A stretch of DNA of 64,000 nt from an uncultured Gammaproteobacteria bacterium. Its GTDB lineage: Bacteria; Pseudomonadota; Gammaproteobacteria; Berkiellales; Berkiellaceae. This document shows, piece after piece, positions 9,353-17,884 of the stretch; position 1 is the stretch's first letter; the number at the start of each line of letters is the position of its first letter. A program made the position numbers and the translations under genes. The notes beneath the pieces were generated by a model. The model was not told the origin of the DNA and searched no databases. It saw nothing but the letters and a program-made list of their open reading frames with translations. The stretch lies in contig CADEEZ010000010.1 of the NCBI GenBank assembly GCA_902826485.1, positions 25,096 through 89,095 of the forward strand, given 5' to 3'.

Positions 9353-11596
9353 TCACATCTGCGATTTAAATTTAGGTTTACTCAGATCTTTAGGCGGCGC
9401 AACTTTACTCAGGTGTTCTAAGGCTTTTTCAGGGTTTAAACTACATTCTGTAAATAAAGTGGGTTTATAGGGTTTTTGATCTTTGATTTCTCCGCTTTGT
9501 ATTCTATTGCCTGTTGCAATAAGACATTGCCTAGAATAAGAAACCAACGCTTCAGCAGGGCCTTCTCCTAATTTACGCACTAGTTCATTTTTACAATGTG
9601 CATTGAATTCATCTTCGTTTTTACATCTTAATAAATCTAAGCTATGACACATTCTCATTATCTCAGCTTTAGGATGCTTCTGAGTTTTCGAAGGATCGGT
9701 ATACCATTTTAAATATTCGGTATATTCTTTAAGTTGTTTATCATTAAATAAATCTTTACAATGTTCTTTACAGTAATCATGAAAAGCTGTCGTACTATCT
9801 TTTCTATATTTATTATAATTTACGTTCACTTCAGATTGGCGCCCTACCGTAGAAAATAGCATCGCGACTTGCATTCTTTTGATGTCATCAATGCCTAAAT
9901 CTTTAAACCGTTTGGGATCAGCCTGTTTATAGTTTTCAAGTACCGCAGGAACCACCAATGCCCCTCTTACTGTATGCGCTGTCGCATGATTGGGTCTAGG
10001 AACCACTTCTTCTGTATTTTTATTGACAAATTCGTTTTCTCCCTGCGGATCTAATTTGGTTTCGGTATAAGGTTTACTTAAATGATTATCATGGACATGA
10101 ATAAGAATCCGCTTCATCCGTTCATCAAAAATAGGATTCTCATAGTCAAATAGATTTTGTTTAGTTTGGTGTGTATTGTAAACTTTTTTACTGGCTTTCG
10201 ATAACGTATCTAAATTAGCATTTATCGTTTTACTTAAGCGACTTTTTGATTGAAATAATTTAACAAAAGAAGATTGCTTAGCTTGTTTGGCTTTAATTTG
10301 ATTTTCTACATTTAAAAGCGCTTCTGTTATTTGAACCATTTTTTCGGTGGGGGTTAACTTATTATCTAAGGCTAGCTGATTCGCTTTAAGCATTAATTTG
10401 GCTATTTGTTCTTTTCTAGCCGGGTCGGTATGAAATTTGAATTTTTCTTTATGAAAGTCTTTTTTTAGATTTTTGATGTTATTTATTAGCGCCTCAACTT
10501 CTTGCGGGTCGATTTCACTTCCTCTGTGCCCACTCATTTTTTTCTCTAATCCTAATTCTTGAGCGGTAAGTTCATGTGCTGTACCGGGTTTTTGATTTGC
10601 CACTGGCGTACGCACCACATCTGCATAAAAATAATGTGCCCCATCTTCTTCTTCATGTTTTTTATATTTTAATTGTGTATTGGGGGGGATTAAAATTTCG
10701 CGTTCCTTCGATAAACTTGAAAGAGCAGAAATATTTTTACCTATCAGCTTACCATATACAGTAAACACCATGCCTTTTCTCATGTTTCCTGCAAAGAGCG
10801 GATTTTCTTGGCCAGCGATAGGAATAGGTCCATCTTTACTCGAACTCACAAATCCCTTGTCTGATACCACTGCTTTTTTCTTATCAATAGATTTAATTTT
10901 TTCTTTTACCAATTCTTGAGGTAAATTTTTATCCACTCTAAACGCATTGTCAACCTCTACATTTCCTACTTTATTTAAGCCAGAAGCTGAAAAGGCATTG
11001 TGTAACATCACCTCAATCATTTCATTTTGAAACGTATCGCTGTCGGGTTTGATAAAAATATTCCCTCTCAAGATTTCATTCATGGTCTCATAATAATCTT
11101 GGGTATAGATATTAATGGCACATTTTTCGGCGTAAGATAAATTGTCAAGCTCTTTGGCTTCATCTCTTTTATTAAAATATTCCTCTGTCGCCCACATATC
11201 TTCGCCATACGACGTGAAATCGGGATCTTTTTGTGGTTTTTTTACGGCGCTATTTTTGAGAAAATCGACATATCCGGAATGATATTCCTCACCCACACCA
11301 AGATGAGTGGCCTCAAAATTTCTTAACATTTCACTGACATTAAACTTTTTACCGTTTTCTAGCTCAACCCAATATTCATCGTCTTTTACACTGAAAACCA
11401 CTTTCTTTTTAAGCAATATATTTTTTAATATATATTCATAATCGTAGGTGGCTTGGGTTTTGACCTGGGGCCCTTCTGTTAATTTGCTTAACGAATCCTC
11501 TAAATTACCGAACAAATCGCTTACATTGCCCTCTACAAAATGGTCATGTAATTTTACTTTTAGCGGTTTGTTTTTTGAATTGTTTTTACCTACCAT
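9353..11596 (-). CDS. SidE-like protein: mono-ADP-ribosyltransferase plus phosphodiesterase domains
   Basis: This 747-residue protein appears to carry both catalytic domains of the Legionella SidE phosphoribosyl-ubiquitination enzymes. Residues ~155-315 look like a mono-ADP-ribosyltransferase: INIYTQDYYETMNEILRG, Arg220, the serine motif FVSSSKD (251-253), and an ExE motif in SKEREILIPPNT (Glu298, Glu300). Residues ~485-700 match the SidE/Dup phosphodiesterase domain: RPNHATAHT (His537, His541), AMLFSTVGRQSE (Glu589) and MCHSLDLLRC (His651), giving a His-Glu-His set. In SidE the phosphodiesterase precedes the transferase; here the order is reversed and the N-terminal deubiquitinase is missing. 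Possible activities are NAD-dependent ubiquitin transfer, reversal of it (Dup-like), or both. Translocation into a host is inferred. Confidence 0.8.
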   Translation of the reverse strand: MVGKNNSKNKPLKVKLHDHFVEGNVSDLFGNLEDSLSKLTEGPQVKTQATYDYEYILKNILLKKKVVFSVKDDEYWVELENGKKFNVSEMLRNFEATHLGVGEEYHSGYVDFLKNSAVKKPQKDPDFTSYGEDMWATEEYFNKRDEAKELDNLSYAEKCAINIYTQDYYETMNEILRGNIFIKPDSDTFQNEMIEVMLHNAFSASGLNKVGNVEVDNAFRVDKNLPQELVKEKIKSIDKKKAVVSDKGFVSSSKDGPIPIAGQENPLFAGNMRKGMVFTVYGKLIGKNISALSSLSKEREILIPPNTQLKYKKHEEEDGAHYFYADVVRTPVANQKPGTAHELTAQELGLEKKMSGHRGSEIDPQEVEALINNIKNLKKDFHKEKFKFHTDPARKEQIAKLMLKANQLALDNKLTPTEKMVQITEALLNVENQIKAKQAKQSSFVKLFQSKSRLSKTINANLDTLSKASKKVYNTHQTKQNLFDYENPIFDERMKRILIHVHDNHLSKPYTETKLDPQGENEFVNKNTEEVVPRPNHATAHTVRGALVVPAVLENYKQADPKRFKDLGIDDIKRMQVAMLFSTVGRQSEVNVNYNKYRKDSTTAFHDYCKEHCKDLFNDKQLKEYTEYLKWYTDPSKTQKHPKAEIMRMCHSLDLLRCKNEDEFNAHCKNELVRKLGEGPAEALVSYSRQCLIATGNRIQSGEIKDQKPYKPTLFTECSLNPEKALEHLSKVAPPKDLSKPKFKSQM

Positions 11597-11631
11597 GACA
11601 CTTTCTTCCCATTACTGGTAATACTTGTACA

Positions 11632-11660
11632 TACGACAGAATTGAGAGAGAGAAAGTTCA
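11632..11660 (-). promoter_or_regulatory. ECF-sigma-like promoter element, copy C
   Basis: On the reverse strand TGAACT is followed after 17 bases by GTCGTA, 36 bases upstream of the SidE-like gene's start. Half-sites and spacer length agree with the copies ahead of the two giant effector genes. Confidence 0.5.
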
Positions 11661-11718
11661 ATCATAATTGTTGAAATGCTGTAATTAAAAGGACTTACTT
11701 GTCGTCACCTTTTATTTT

Positions 11719-11824
11719 CTCTACGTACCACGGCTTGTCCGCGGTATCCAGCGTTTGCATTAACATGATTAGCATTAAAGTTGTGTAACTCTGGATGCCG
11801 CGGACAAGCCGCGGCACGTAGGGA
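11719..11824. repeat. Inverted repeat, 34-base arms around CCGCGG cores
   Basis: The left arm (11719-11751, CTACGTACCACGGCTTGTCC then GCGGTATCCAG) pairs with the right arm (11791-11824, CTGGATGCCGCGGACAAGCC then GCGGCACGTAGGGA) with about four mismatches. The arms flank 39 bases of unrelated sequence. Each arm also contains its own CCGCGG...CCGCGG hairpin. A single arm recurs at 4971-5007. This fits a REP/MITE-like non-autonomous element. Confidence 0.8.
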
Positions 11825-11884
11825 AGAGTGGATTTTTGAGGAGAGCTTTTCTTTATTTTTGACCTAGAACCAAAGATAGGCAAC

Positions 11885-11904
11885 CCCCTTTGGCATCAAA
11901 GGGG
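11885..11904 (-). terminator. Hairpin downstream of algC
   Basis: CCCCTTTG-GCAT-CAAAGGGG forms a perfect eight-base-pair stem about 30 bases past the algC stop, within a C/G-rich ATCCCCCCGCC block shared with other gene ends in the window. It lacks a clear T-run, so it could be a repeat-derived processing stem rather than a strict terminator. Confidence 0.5.
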
Positions 11905-11932
11905 ACCGACATCCGAAGGATGGCGGGGGGAT

Positions 11933-13327
11933 TTAAAAAGGAAAAACCAAATTAGGCTCAATTTTTTGCATAGCTTGTTTAAACAATACCTGAATGCGTA
12001 ATAATTCAGCCTGCGTTTCTGCTTCAAATCTTAACACTAGGTTGGGTGTGGTATTCGATGCACGCACCAATCCCCAACCTGCCACAAATTCTACTCGCAA
12101 GCCATCAATAGTTATCAGCTTAGCATCAGGCATATCTAACTGTTTTTTTAATTGCTCTATAAAAATAAATTTCTTTTCATCAGGAATGGCAATATTGATT
12201 TCGGGGGTGTTAATAGAATTGGGCAACATAGCAAAACACACCGAAGCAGGCTCGGGGTGCCTTGACAAAATTTCTAATAATCGGCAGGCAGCATAAAGGG
12301 CATCATCAAACCCATACCATCTGTCTTGAAAGAAAAAATGGCCGCTCATTTCACCCCCCAATAACGCCCCACTGGCTTTCATCTTGGCCTTCATAAATGA
12401 ATGGCCTGTTTGATTCATGGTGGGCACCCCACCCGCTTCTAAAATCACGTCTGTTAAATGTTTTGAGCATTTCACATCGTAAACAATTTCAGCCCCAGGC
12501 TGTTTCGCTAAAATGGCTTGGGCATAAAGCATTAAGACTCTGTCTGGCCAAATAATTTCGCCTTCATTTGTCACCACCCCTAATCTATCGCCATCTCCAT
12601 CGAAAGCTAAACCAATATCCGCATTATTTTCGATCACGGCTTTAATTAAATCATTTAAATTTTTAGGTTGGCTTGGATCAGGATGATGGTTGGGGAAACG
12701 ACCATCTACTTCGCAAAACAAAGGAATCACCGTGCAATTTAATTGGGCGAATAACTGCGGTGCAATGTTACCCGCAATACCATTACCACAATCGACGACG
12801 ATTTTTAGAGGCTTGGCAAGATGAATATCGGCGAGTATTTTTTGAGTATAGTCAGGCATAATATCTTGGGTTTCATACCGGCCTTCTCCTGTCGCAAATT
12901 GCCCACGGCGAATACGCAAGTATAAATCTAAAATGCCATCACCCGATAAAGTTTCACCCGCCAAGGTAATTTTAAGGCCATTATAATTGGCAGGATTATG
13001 GCTACCGGTGAGCATCACACTCGTCGGGCCGCTAAAATAAACCAACGGTGTGGGCACCATACCCACATCGATAACATGAATACCCGTCGATAATAAACCT
13101 TTGGCCAAAGCACCTGATAACCTTTCACCAGATAATCGACCATCTCGGCCAATCATGATGTGGTGTTGATTTTTAGACAACGCAACAGTGCCTATCGCTT
13201 TGCCTATCAGCATGACGGTTTCTTCTGTTAAGCCTTCATCGACCACGCCTCGAATATCATAAGCGCGAAAAATATGCGGTGAAACCTGATGACCCACTTC
13301 TTGAATAACGTCTGCTGAGAATTCCAT
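11933..13327 (-). CDS. algC: Phosphomannomutase/phosphoglucomutase (AlgC type)
   Basis: AlgC interconverts mannose-6-P/mannose-1-P and glucose-6-P/glucose-1-P, feeding lipopolysaccharide and exopolysaccharide precursors. The 464-residue protein shows the active-site serine loop in VMLTGSHNPANYNGLK, the magnesium loop AFDGDGDRLGVV, the sugar-recognition GEMSGH motif and the phosphate-binding RASNTTPNLVLR near the C-terminus. Start context HIFRAYDIRGV is typical. It directly follows dut (18 bases), reproducing the coaBC-dut-algC order of pseudomonads and relatives. Confidence 0.95.
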   Translation of the reverse strand: MEFSADVIQEVGHQVSPHIFRAYDIRGVVDEGLTEETVMLIGKAIGTVALSKNQHHIMIGRDGRLSGERLSGALAKGLLSTGIHVIDVGMVPTPLVYFSGPTSVMLTGSHNPANYNGLKITLAGETLSGDGILDLYLRIRRGQFATGEGRYETQDIMPDYTQKILADIHLAKPLKIVVDCGNGIAGNIAPQLFAQLNCTVIPLFCEVDGRFPNHHPDPSQPKNLNDLIKAVIENNADIGLAFDGDGDRLGVVTNEGEIIWPDRVLMLYAQAILAKQPGAEIVYDVKCSKHLTDVILEAGGVPTMNQTGHSFMKAKMKASGALLGGEMSGHFFFQDRWYGFDDALYAACRLLEILSRHPEPASVCFAMLPNSINTPEINIAIPDEKKFIFIEQLKKQLDMPDAKLITIDGLRVEFVAGWGLVRASNTTPNLVLRFEAETQAELLRIQVLFKQAMQKIEPNLVFPF

Positions 13328-13345
13328 GCGATTGTTTCCTATAAA

Positions 13346-13801
13346 TTAATGACGACCCGTGTGACCAAATCCACCCGCGCCTCTTATCGAATCTTGAAAA
13401 TCTTCTACTATTTGAAAATCGGCTTGCACCACAGGCACAATAACCAATTGCGCAATTCGCTCACCTACTTCGATCGTAAAAGGCATTTGTCCGCGATTCC
13501 AACATGAAATCATGAGCTGGCCTTGGTAATCGGAATCGATTAACCCGGTTAAATTACCCAAAACAATACCATGTTTATGACCTAAGCCTGAGCGAGGTAA
13601 AATCATGGCACAATAATTTTTATTTTCTAAATGAATGGCCAACCCTGTAGGCAACAATTCTGTTTGCCCTGGTAATAAAGTAATGGATTTTTCCATACAG
13701 GCTCTTAAATCTAACCCTGCTGAGCCATCGGTGGCATATTTAGGCAAAGGAATGTCATGGCCTAATCGGGGATCTAAAATTTTAAGTTTCACTTTTTGCA
13801 T
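13346..13801 (-). CDS. dut: Deoxyuridine triphosphatase
   Basis: dUTPase hydrolyses dUTP to dUMP and pyrophosphate, preventing uracil incorporation and supplying thymidylate synthesis. The 151-residue protein carries the five trimeric dUTPase motifs: [46 protein letters not shown] and the C-terminal [12 protein letters not shown] arm that closes the active site. It overlaps the end of coaBC by 20 bases, suggesting translational coupling. Confidence 0.97.
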   Translation of the reverse strand: MQKVKLKILDPRLGHDIPLPKYATDGSAGLDLRACMEKSITLLPGQTELLPTGLAIHLENKNYCAMILPRSGLGHKHGIVLGNLTGLIDSDYQGQLMISCWNRGQMPFTIEVGERIAQLVIVPVVQADFQIVEDFQDSIRGAGGFGHTGRH

Positions 13802-15053
13802 AATCGTTCTCAGTTTTTGTTACGTTAATATCATTAAAAATAAGCTTAATTAATTGCTTAGCTATTTGCGTTTTAGGCGCTTTAGATAAATAAATAGGTT
13901 TTTGTTTTCCCGTGTGCTTAAATAATACCGTTACCGCATTATTGTCTTGTTCAAAAGCAATATCGGCTTGTAACTGATTCAATATGATCATATCGAGATT
14001 TTTTTGTGCCAACTTTTTTTCTGCATACGCTAATGCGCTGCTCATTTCTGCCGTTTCAAGTGCAAAGCCAATACAATAATCGGGCCTACCCCTTAATTTA
14101 CTTGAAACACTGGCTAAAACATCTGGATTCGGTTCACATTCTAACGTGAGCAAAGAAGGTAATTCCACCGACTTTTTACGCTTTTCCAAACTAGGAGACT
14201 TAACTTTGAAATCACTGACGGCGGCAACTGAAATAAAAATAATCTTTTTATGTTGATTTTCTAAGCTAGCTAAAACGGTGTGCACACTTTCGTACATTTC
14301 TTGCGCTGTGGTAATTTGAATCGCTCGCGTTAAATTTTTAGGCACCGATAACGATACAGGGCCGTGAATTAAAGAAACCGGATAACCCTGCTCAGCTAAT
14401 ACCTCTGCCAAAGCAAACCCCATTTTTCCCGAACTGCGATTGCTGATATATCTAACGGGATCGATGGGTTCTTGCGTGGGCCCTGCGGTAATCACAAAGT
14501 GCATATCGTGATGTATTTCGGGTGGCATCAAGCCTTGGATAATTTCAGCCGGCTCAAGCATTCGTCCAGGGCCAAATTCCCCACAGGCTTGTTCTCCTAC
14601 GCCGGGGCCCAAAATCTTTACCCCTCTGGTGACAAGTTTCGCTATATTTTCTTGTGTTGCCTCATGCTGCCACATTTGCTGATTCATGGCAGGGGCCAAA
14701 TAAATCGGCGCAGTCGTGACCAAACATAGGGTAGTCAATAAATCGGGGACCAAGCCATGCGCAAGCTGCGCTACGCAATGGGCGCTGGCCGGAGCAATCA
14801 GAATAAAATCAGCCCAACGAGCCAGATCAATATGACCCATCCCAGATTCTAATTCGCCGTCTAGCACTTGTGTATACACGGGTTTATGAGTAAGAGCCTG
14901 AAAAGTTAAGGGCGTTATAAAGGCTTGGGCAGAATGAGTCATCACCACTTGAACATGGGCCCCCGCTTTGACCAATAATCGGCACAATTCGGCTGATTTA
15001 TAGGCTGCAATGCCGCCTGTTATCCCTAATAGAATTTTTTTGTTTTTTAGCAT
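13782..15053 (-). CDS. coaBC: Bifunctional phosphopantothenoylcysteine decarboxylase/synthetase
   Basis: CoaBC carries out two steps of coenzyme A synthesis: joining cysteine to 4'-phosphopantothenate with CTP, then FMN-dependent decarboxylation. The 423-residue protein has the N-terminal flavin domain ([16 protein letters not shown], the PAMNQQMW motif and the cysteine-containing [13 protein letters not shown] segment) and the C-terminal synthetase ([33 protein letters not shown]). Length is standard. Translation appears coupled to dut. Confidence 0.97.
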   Translation of the reverse strand: MLKNKKILLGITGGIAAYKSAELCRLLVKAGAHVQVVMTHSAQAFITPLTFQALTHKPVYTQVLDGELESGMGHIDLARWADFILIAPASAHCVAQLAHGLVPDLLTTLCLVTTAPIYLAPAMNQQMWQHEATQENIAKLVTRGVKILGPGVGEQACGEFGPGRMLEPAEIIQGLMPPEIHHDMHFVITAGPTQEPIDPVRYISNRSSGKMGFALAEVLAEQGYPVSLIHGPVSLSVPKNLTRAIQITTAQEMYESVHTVLASLENQHKKIIFISVAAVSDFKVKSPSLEKRKKSVELPSLLTLECEPNPDVLASVSSKLRGRPDYCIGFALETAEMSSALAYAEKKLAQKNLDMIILNQLQADIAFEQDNNAVTVLFKHTGKQKPIYLSKAPKTQIAKQLIKLIFNDINVTKTENDYAKSET

Positions 15054-15090
15054 ATTTTATACCCCAAAACCCCACAAGCCACTCCAGAAG

Positions 15091-15194
15091 TTGTCATGCC
15101 AGCGAAGGCTGGCATCCAGGACAATAATCTCTTCATATTTTATGCTTTAAATCCTAATTTAGGTACTGGATGCCAGCCTTCGCTGGCATGACAA
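15091..15194. repeat. Perfect 29-base inverted repeat with hairpin arms
   Basis: The left arm 15091-15119 (TTGTCATGCCAGCGAAGGCT then GGCATCCAG) is the exact reverse complement of 15166-15194, with 46 bases between. Each arm also folds alone (TGCCAGC-GAAG-GCTGGCA). Translation gives the VMPAKAGIQ string familiar from dispersed palindromic elements in Legionella-like and rickettsial genomes. It lies in the 272-base coaBC/ubiC gap, between the divergent genes. It is probably a mobile palindromic element. Confidence 0.9.
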
Positions 15195-15325
15195 ATATTT
15201 GATTATATATATTCAAAAGCCATAAAGATAACATTTTTAAAGCCTTTAGGCTAATTCTGGTTTGAGTTTGTTTGACTTTAGCAGAATGAAACTCTAGGAT
15301 AGTAAAGTCAAAGATTGAGAAAAAC

Positions 15326-15901
15326 ATGATAACAGAATTAGTTGCGGCGCCCGTTTGGCACAATGAACTTGACCCTATTATGCCACCTCCTCCTGCGCAT
15401 ATGGTCGATTGGCTCAAGACGCAAGTCTTAAGTAAAGCCCTAAGAAAAATTGTGTCAAACGTTGGCCTTGAAGTGGTTCAACAAGCACTCGGTCAAGCCC
15501 ATGCTGATGAAGCTGAAAAACTTCAGTTACCTTTAGAAAACCTTGTAGAAAATTTACCCCTTATCCGACAAGTAAATATTGGCGCGCCTGATGCAACTAA
15601 TCTGTATTGCCGAGTGGTGGTGCCCTCTAAGCTTTATCGAAAAGAACAAGAAACTTTCGATACATTAGGCACGCGCTTCATTGGCGAAACCCTGCTCTAT
15701 AACCAACCCAATGTTCATCGAAGTGCATTTGAGTATGCCATCTTGAATGAAGATCATATTTTGTATCAAGAAGCTTTACGTTTTAGTCATCTATCACGCC
15801 CCATTCATTCCCCCCTCTATGCCAGACGCTCATTGTTTTTTCTCCCCGTTTTACCGTTGTTGATTACCGAGGTATTTGTTCATGTGGTCGCCCTTAGTTG
15901 A
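15326..15901 (+). CDS. ubiC: Chorismate lyase (UbiC-like)
   Basis: UbiC converts chorismate to 4-hydroxybenzoate and pyruvate, the first committed step of ubiquinone synthesis. The 191-residue product matches the family in its RQVNIGAPDATNLYCRVVVP segment (usual VR.V.L......ARTV.P), LGTRFIGETLLYNQPNVHRSAFEYA, and the terminal YARRSLFFL, matching the usual WGRRS.F. Similarity is clear in pattern but divergent, and the tail after RRSLF is longer than usual. Adjacent pabB and pabA also use chorismate, supporting the call. pabB starts 20 bases before its end. Confidence 0.82.
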   Translation: MITELVAAPVWHNELDPIMPPPPAHMVDWLKTQVLSKALRKIVSNVGLEVVQQALGQAHADEAEKLQLPLENLVENLPLIRQVNIGAPDATNLYCRVVVPSKLYRKEQETFDTLGTRFIGETLLYNQPNVHRSAFEYAILNEDHILYQEALRFSHLSRPIHSPLYARRSLFFLPVLPLLITEVFVHVVALS

Positions 15902-17291
15902 AGAAATCTATACCGCCGACCCCTTAAAATTATTTCATCACTTTGCCCAAACGCCTGGTTCGATATTATTCGATTCGAGCAAGCAAATGGCTCAATTGGG
16001 GCGATATAGCTTTATTGGGATTTCTCCTTTTTTGTTTTTAACCAGCAAAAACGGTCAAGTTGTTTTAGCTGGGGAACAAAATCAGGTTTTAGAAAATGCT
16101 TGCCCTTTTACCGAGCTACAAAAACACCTTGCGCGTTTTCCTTTGAAAACCCTGCCAAGATTACCGCCTTTTCAAACGGGTGCGGCGGGTTTATTTAGTT
16201 ATAATTTAGTCCAACATCTAGAAAAAATACCCGAATTTAACCAAGATGATATGGGCTTTTGTGATTTAGCCGTTGGCTTTTATGATTTGGTTATGGCTTT
16301 TGATAATGTCTTAAATAAAACTTATATTTTCTCAAGTGGTTATCCTGAATTTACTCTACCTACTCGAAAACAACGTGCTAAAGACCGAATCAATTGGTTA
16401 TTAAACGAAATTGCCAAAATCGATACGCCCCCTGAGCCTAATCTGGTGAAAATTCCGGCGCAAGAAATTTCTTCTAATTTTAGTAAAACAGCTTATTTAA
16501 AAGCCGTAGAACAAACCCGAAACTATATTTTAGCGGGAGATATTTTTGAAGGCACCGTTTCACAGCGCTTTAAAAGTACTTTGCCTAAAAATTTAAGCCC
16601 TTATGATTTATATCTGCGCCTGCGTGCAGTAAACCAAGCCCCTTTTTCGGGATATTTTAACATTGATAACCATCAAATTATTGCCTCTGCTTCGCCTGAG
16701 CGTTTTTTGAAACTCGACCATCATTTAATCGAAACACGACCTATCAAAGGCACTCGGCCTCGAAGCAAAGATCCTTTAAAAGACAAAAAATTAATCGCTG
16801 ACTTACAAGCCAGTGAAAAAGACCAGGCAGAAAATGTCATGATAGTCGATTTAATGCGAAACGATTTATCACGTGTGTGTCTTGATCACACCGTGACGGT
16901 GCCTCAACTGTGTAAAGTAGAAAGTTACCCCACCGTGCATCATTTGGTTTCGGTTGTGCAAGGTACTTTGCAACCCAATTTAGGGCCCATTGATTTATTA
17001 CGGGCGACTTTTCCAGGTGGGTCAATTACTGGCGCCCCTAAAATTCGCGCGATGGAAATCATTGCCGAAGTGGAACCCACTTCTAGAGGCCCTTACACGG
17101 GCAGCCTGGGGTACATTAGTTTTGATGGTAATTTAGATTCCTCGATATTAATCCGTAGTTTCTGCATTAAAGATAACGAAGTGACTTTTCAAGTAGGGGG
17201 CGCTATCGTGCTCGATTCTGATCCTGCCTCTGAATATGAAGAAACGCTCGTGAAAGCCAGTGGTTTAATGCGGGCGTTGACGGGGGAATAA
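15882..17291 (+). CDS. pabB: Aminodeoxychorismate synthase component I
   Basis: PabB aminates chorismate to 4-amino-4-deoxychorismate, en route to p-aminobenzoate and folate. The 469-residue protein carries the PIKGTRPR motif, where Lys replaces the Ala of anthranilate synthase and marks PabB-type chemistry. DLMRNDLSRV, the GSITGAPKIRAMEI signature, and YTGSLGYISFDG are intact. I start at ATG 15882 because GAGGT lies eight bases upstream; an upstream TTG at 15876 adds only two residues. It overlaps ubiC by 20 bases and is followed after three bases by the glutaminase gene. Confidence 0.92.
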   Translation: MWSPLVEEIYTADPLKLFHHFAQTPGSILFDSSKQMAQLGRYSFIGISPFLFLTSKNGQVVLAGEQNQVLENACPFTELQKHLARFPLKTLPRLPPFQTGAAGLFSYNLVQHLEKIPEFNQDDMGFCDLAVGFYDLVMAFDNVLNKTYIFSSGYPEFTLPTRKQRAKDRINWLLNEIAKIDTPPEPNLVKIPAQEISSNFSKTAYLKAVEQTRNYILAGDIFEGTVSQRFKSTLPKNLSPYDLYLRLRAVNQAPFSGYFNIDNHQIIASASPERFLKLDHHLIETRPIKGTRPRSKDPLKDKKLIADLQASEKDQAENVMIVDLMRNDLSRVCLDHTVTVPQLCKVESYPTVHHLVSVVQGTLQPNLGPIDLLRATFPGGSITGAPKIRAMEIIAEVEPTSRGPYTGSLGYISFDGNLDSSILIRSFCIKDNEVTFQVGGAIVLDSDPASEYEETLVKASGLMRALTGE

Positions 17292-17294
17292 TCG

Positions 17295-17876
17295 ATGATA
17301 TTAATAATAGACAACTACGATTCCTTTGTTCACAACCTCGCGCGCTATGTACGCGAACTCGGCTTTGATTGCGTCGTAAAACGTAACGATGACATTACGC
17401 TACAAGATATTAAACAACTTAACCCTTCTCATCTAATTTTATCTCCAGGCCCGTGTACCCCCACAGAAGCCGGTATTTGTATTGAAGCCATTAAAACCTT
17501 TGGCGAGCATACGCCCATTTTAGGGGTATGCTTGGGCCATCAGGCCATTGGCGCGGCATTTGGCGCAACAGTTACGCGCGCAAAACATCCGATGCATGGC
17601 ATGGCCAGTTTTATTCAGCACAACGATGAAGGGCTATTTAAAGATTTATCTAATCCCTTGAAAGTGGCACGTTATCACTCACTTATCGTTTTAAATGATT
17701 CAGCCGAATTGGTTTATACGGCTTTTAGTAGCGAAGGGGAAGTGATGGCTTTGCAGCACAAAAAATATCCTATTTATGGCGTACAATTTCATCCTGAATC
17801 GATATTAACTGAACAAGGGTATAATTTATTAAAGCTTTTTTTAGAAGCGGGCACTCCCAAAAATAAATCGCGCTAA
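17295..17876 (+). CDS. pabA: Aminodeoxychorismate/anthranilate synthase glutamine amidotransferase
   Basis: This class I glutaminase releases ammonia from glutamine for its partner PabB. The 193-residue protein has the opening ILIIDNYDSFVHNLARY, the catalytic cysteine in PILGVCLGHQAIG, and the His/Glu of the triad in GVQFHPESILTEQG. It follows pabB by three bases and probably forms a heterodimer with it; it may also serve an anthranilate synthase if one exists elsewhere, so pabA versus trpG is a naming choice. It converges on the 3534-residue effector gene with eight bases between them. Confidence 0.93.
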   Translation: MILIIDNYDSFVHNLARYVRELGFDCVVKRNDDITLQDIKQLNPSHLILSPGPCTPTEAGICIEAIKTFGEHTPILGVCLGHQAIGAAFGATVTRAKHPMHGMASFIQHNDEGLFKDLSNPLKVARYHSLIVLNDSAELVYTAFSSEGEVMALQHKKYPIYGVQFHPESILTEQGYNLLKLFLEAGTPKNKSR

Positions 17877-17884
17877 TCTTATTT

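Larger units (their letters stand above)
11597..11932. other. Gene-free stretch between the SidE-like gene and algC
   Basis: This 336-base region holds the promoter-like element at 11632-11660, the inverted repeat at 11719-11824 and the hairpin at 11885-11904. A 62-codon reading frame crossing the inverted repeat encodes the YVPRLVRGIQ string typical of palindromic repeats read by chance, so I do not call a gene. Confidence 0.75.

Noticed and set aside
11695..11883. 62-codon reverse frame near algC
   Set aside because: It spans the inverted repeat and reads YVPRLVRGIQ, a typical chance translation of a palindromic repeat; no ribosome site or family.
15154..15417. 87-codon reverse frame overlapping ubiC
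   Set aside because: It reads through the 15091-15194 palindrome (VMPAKAGIQ) and is antisense to ubiC.
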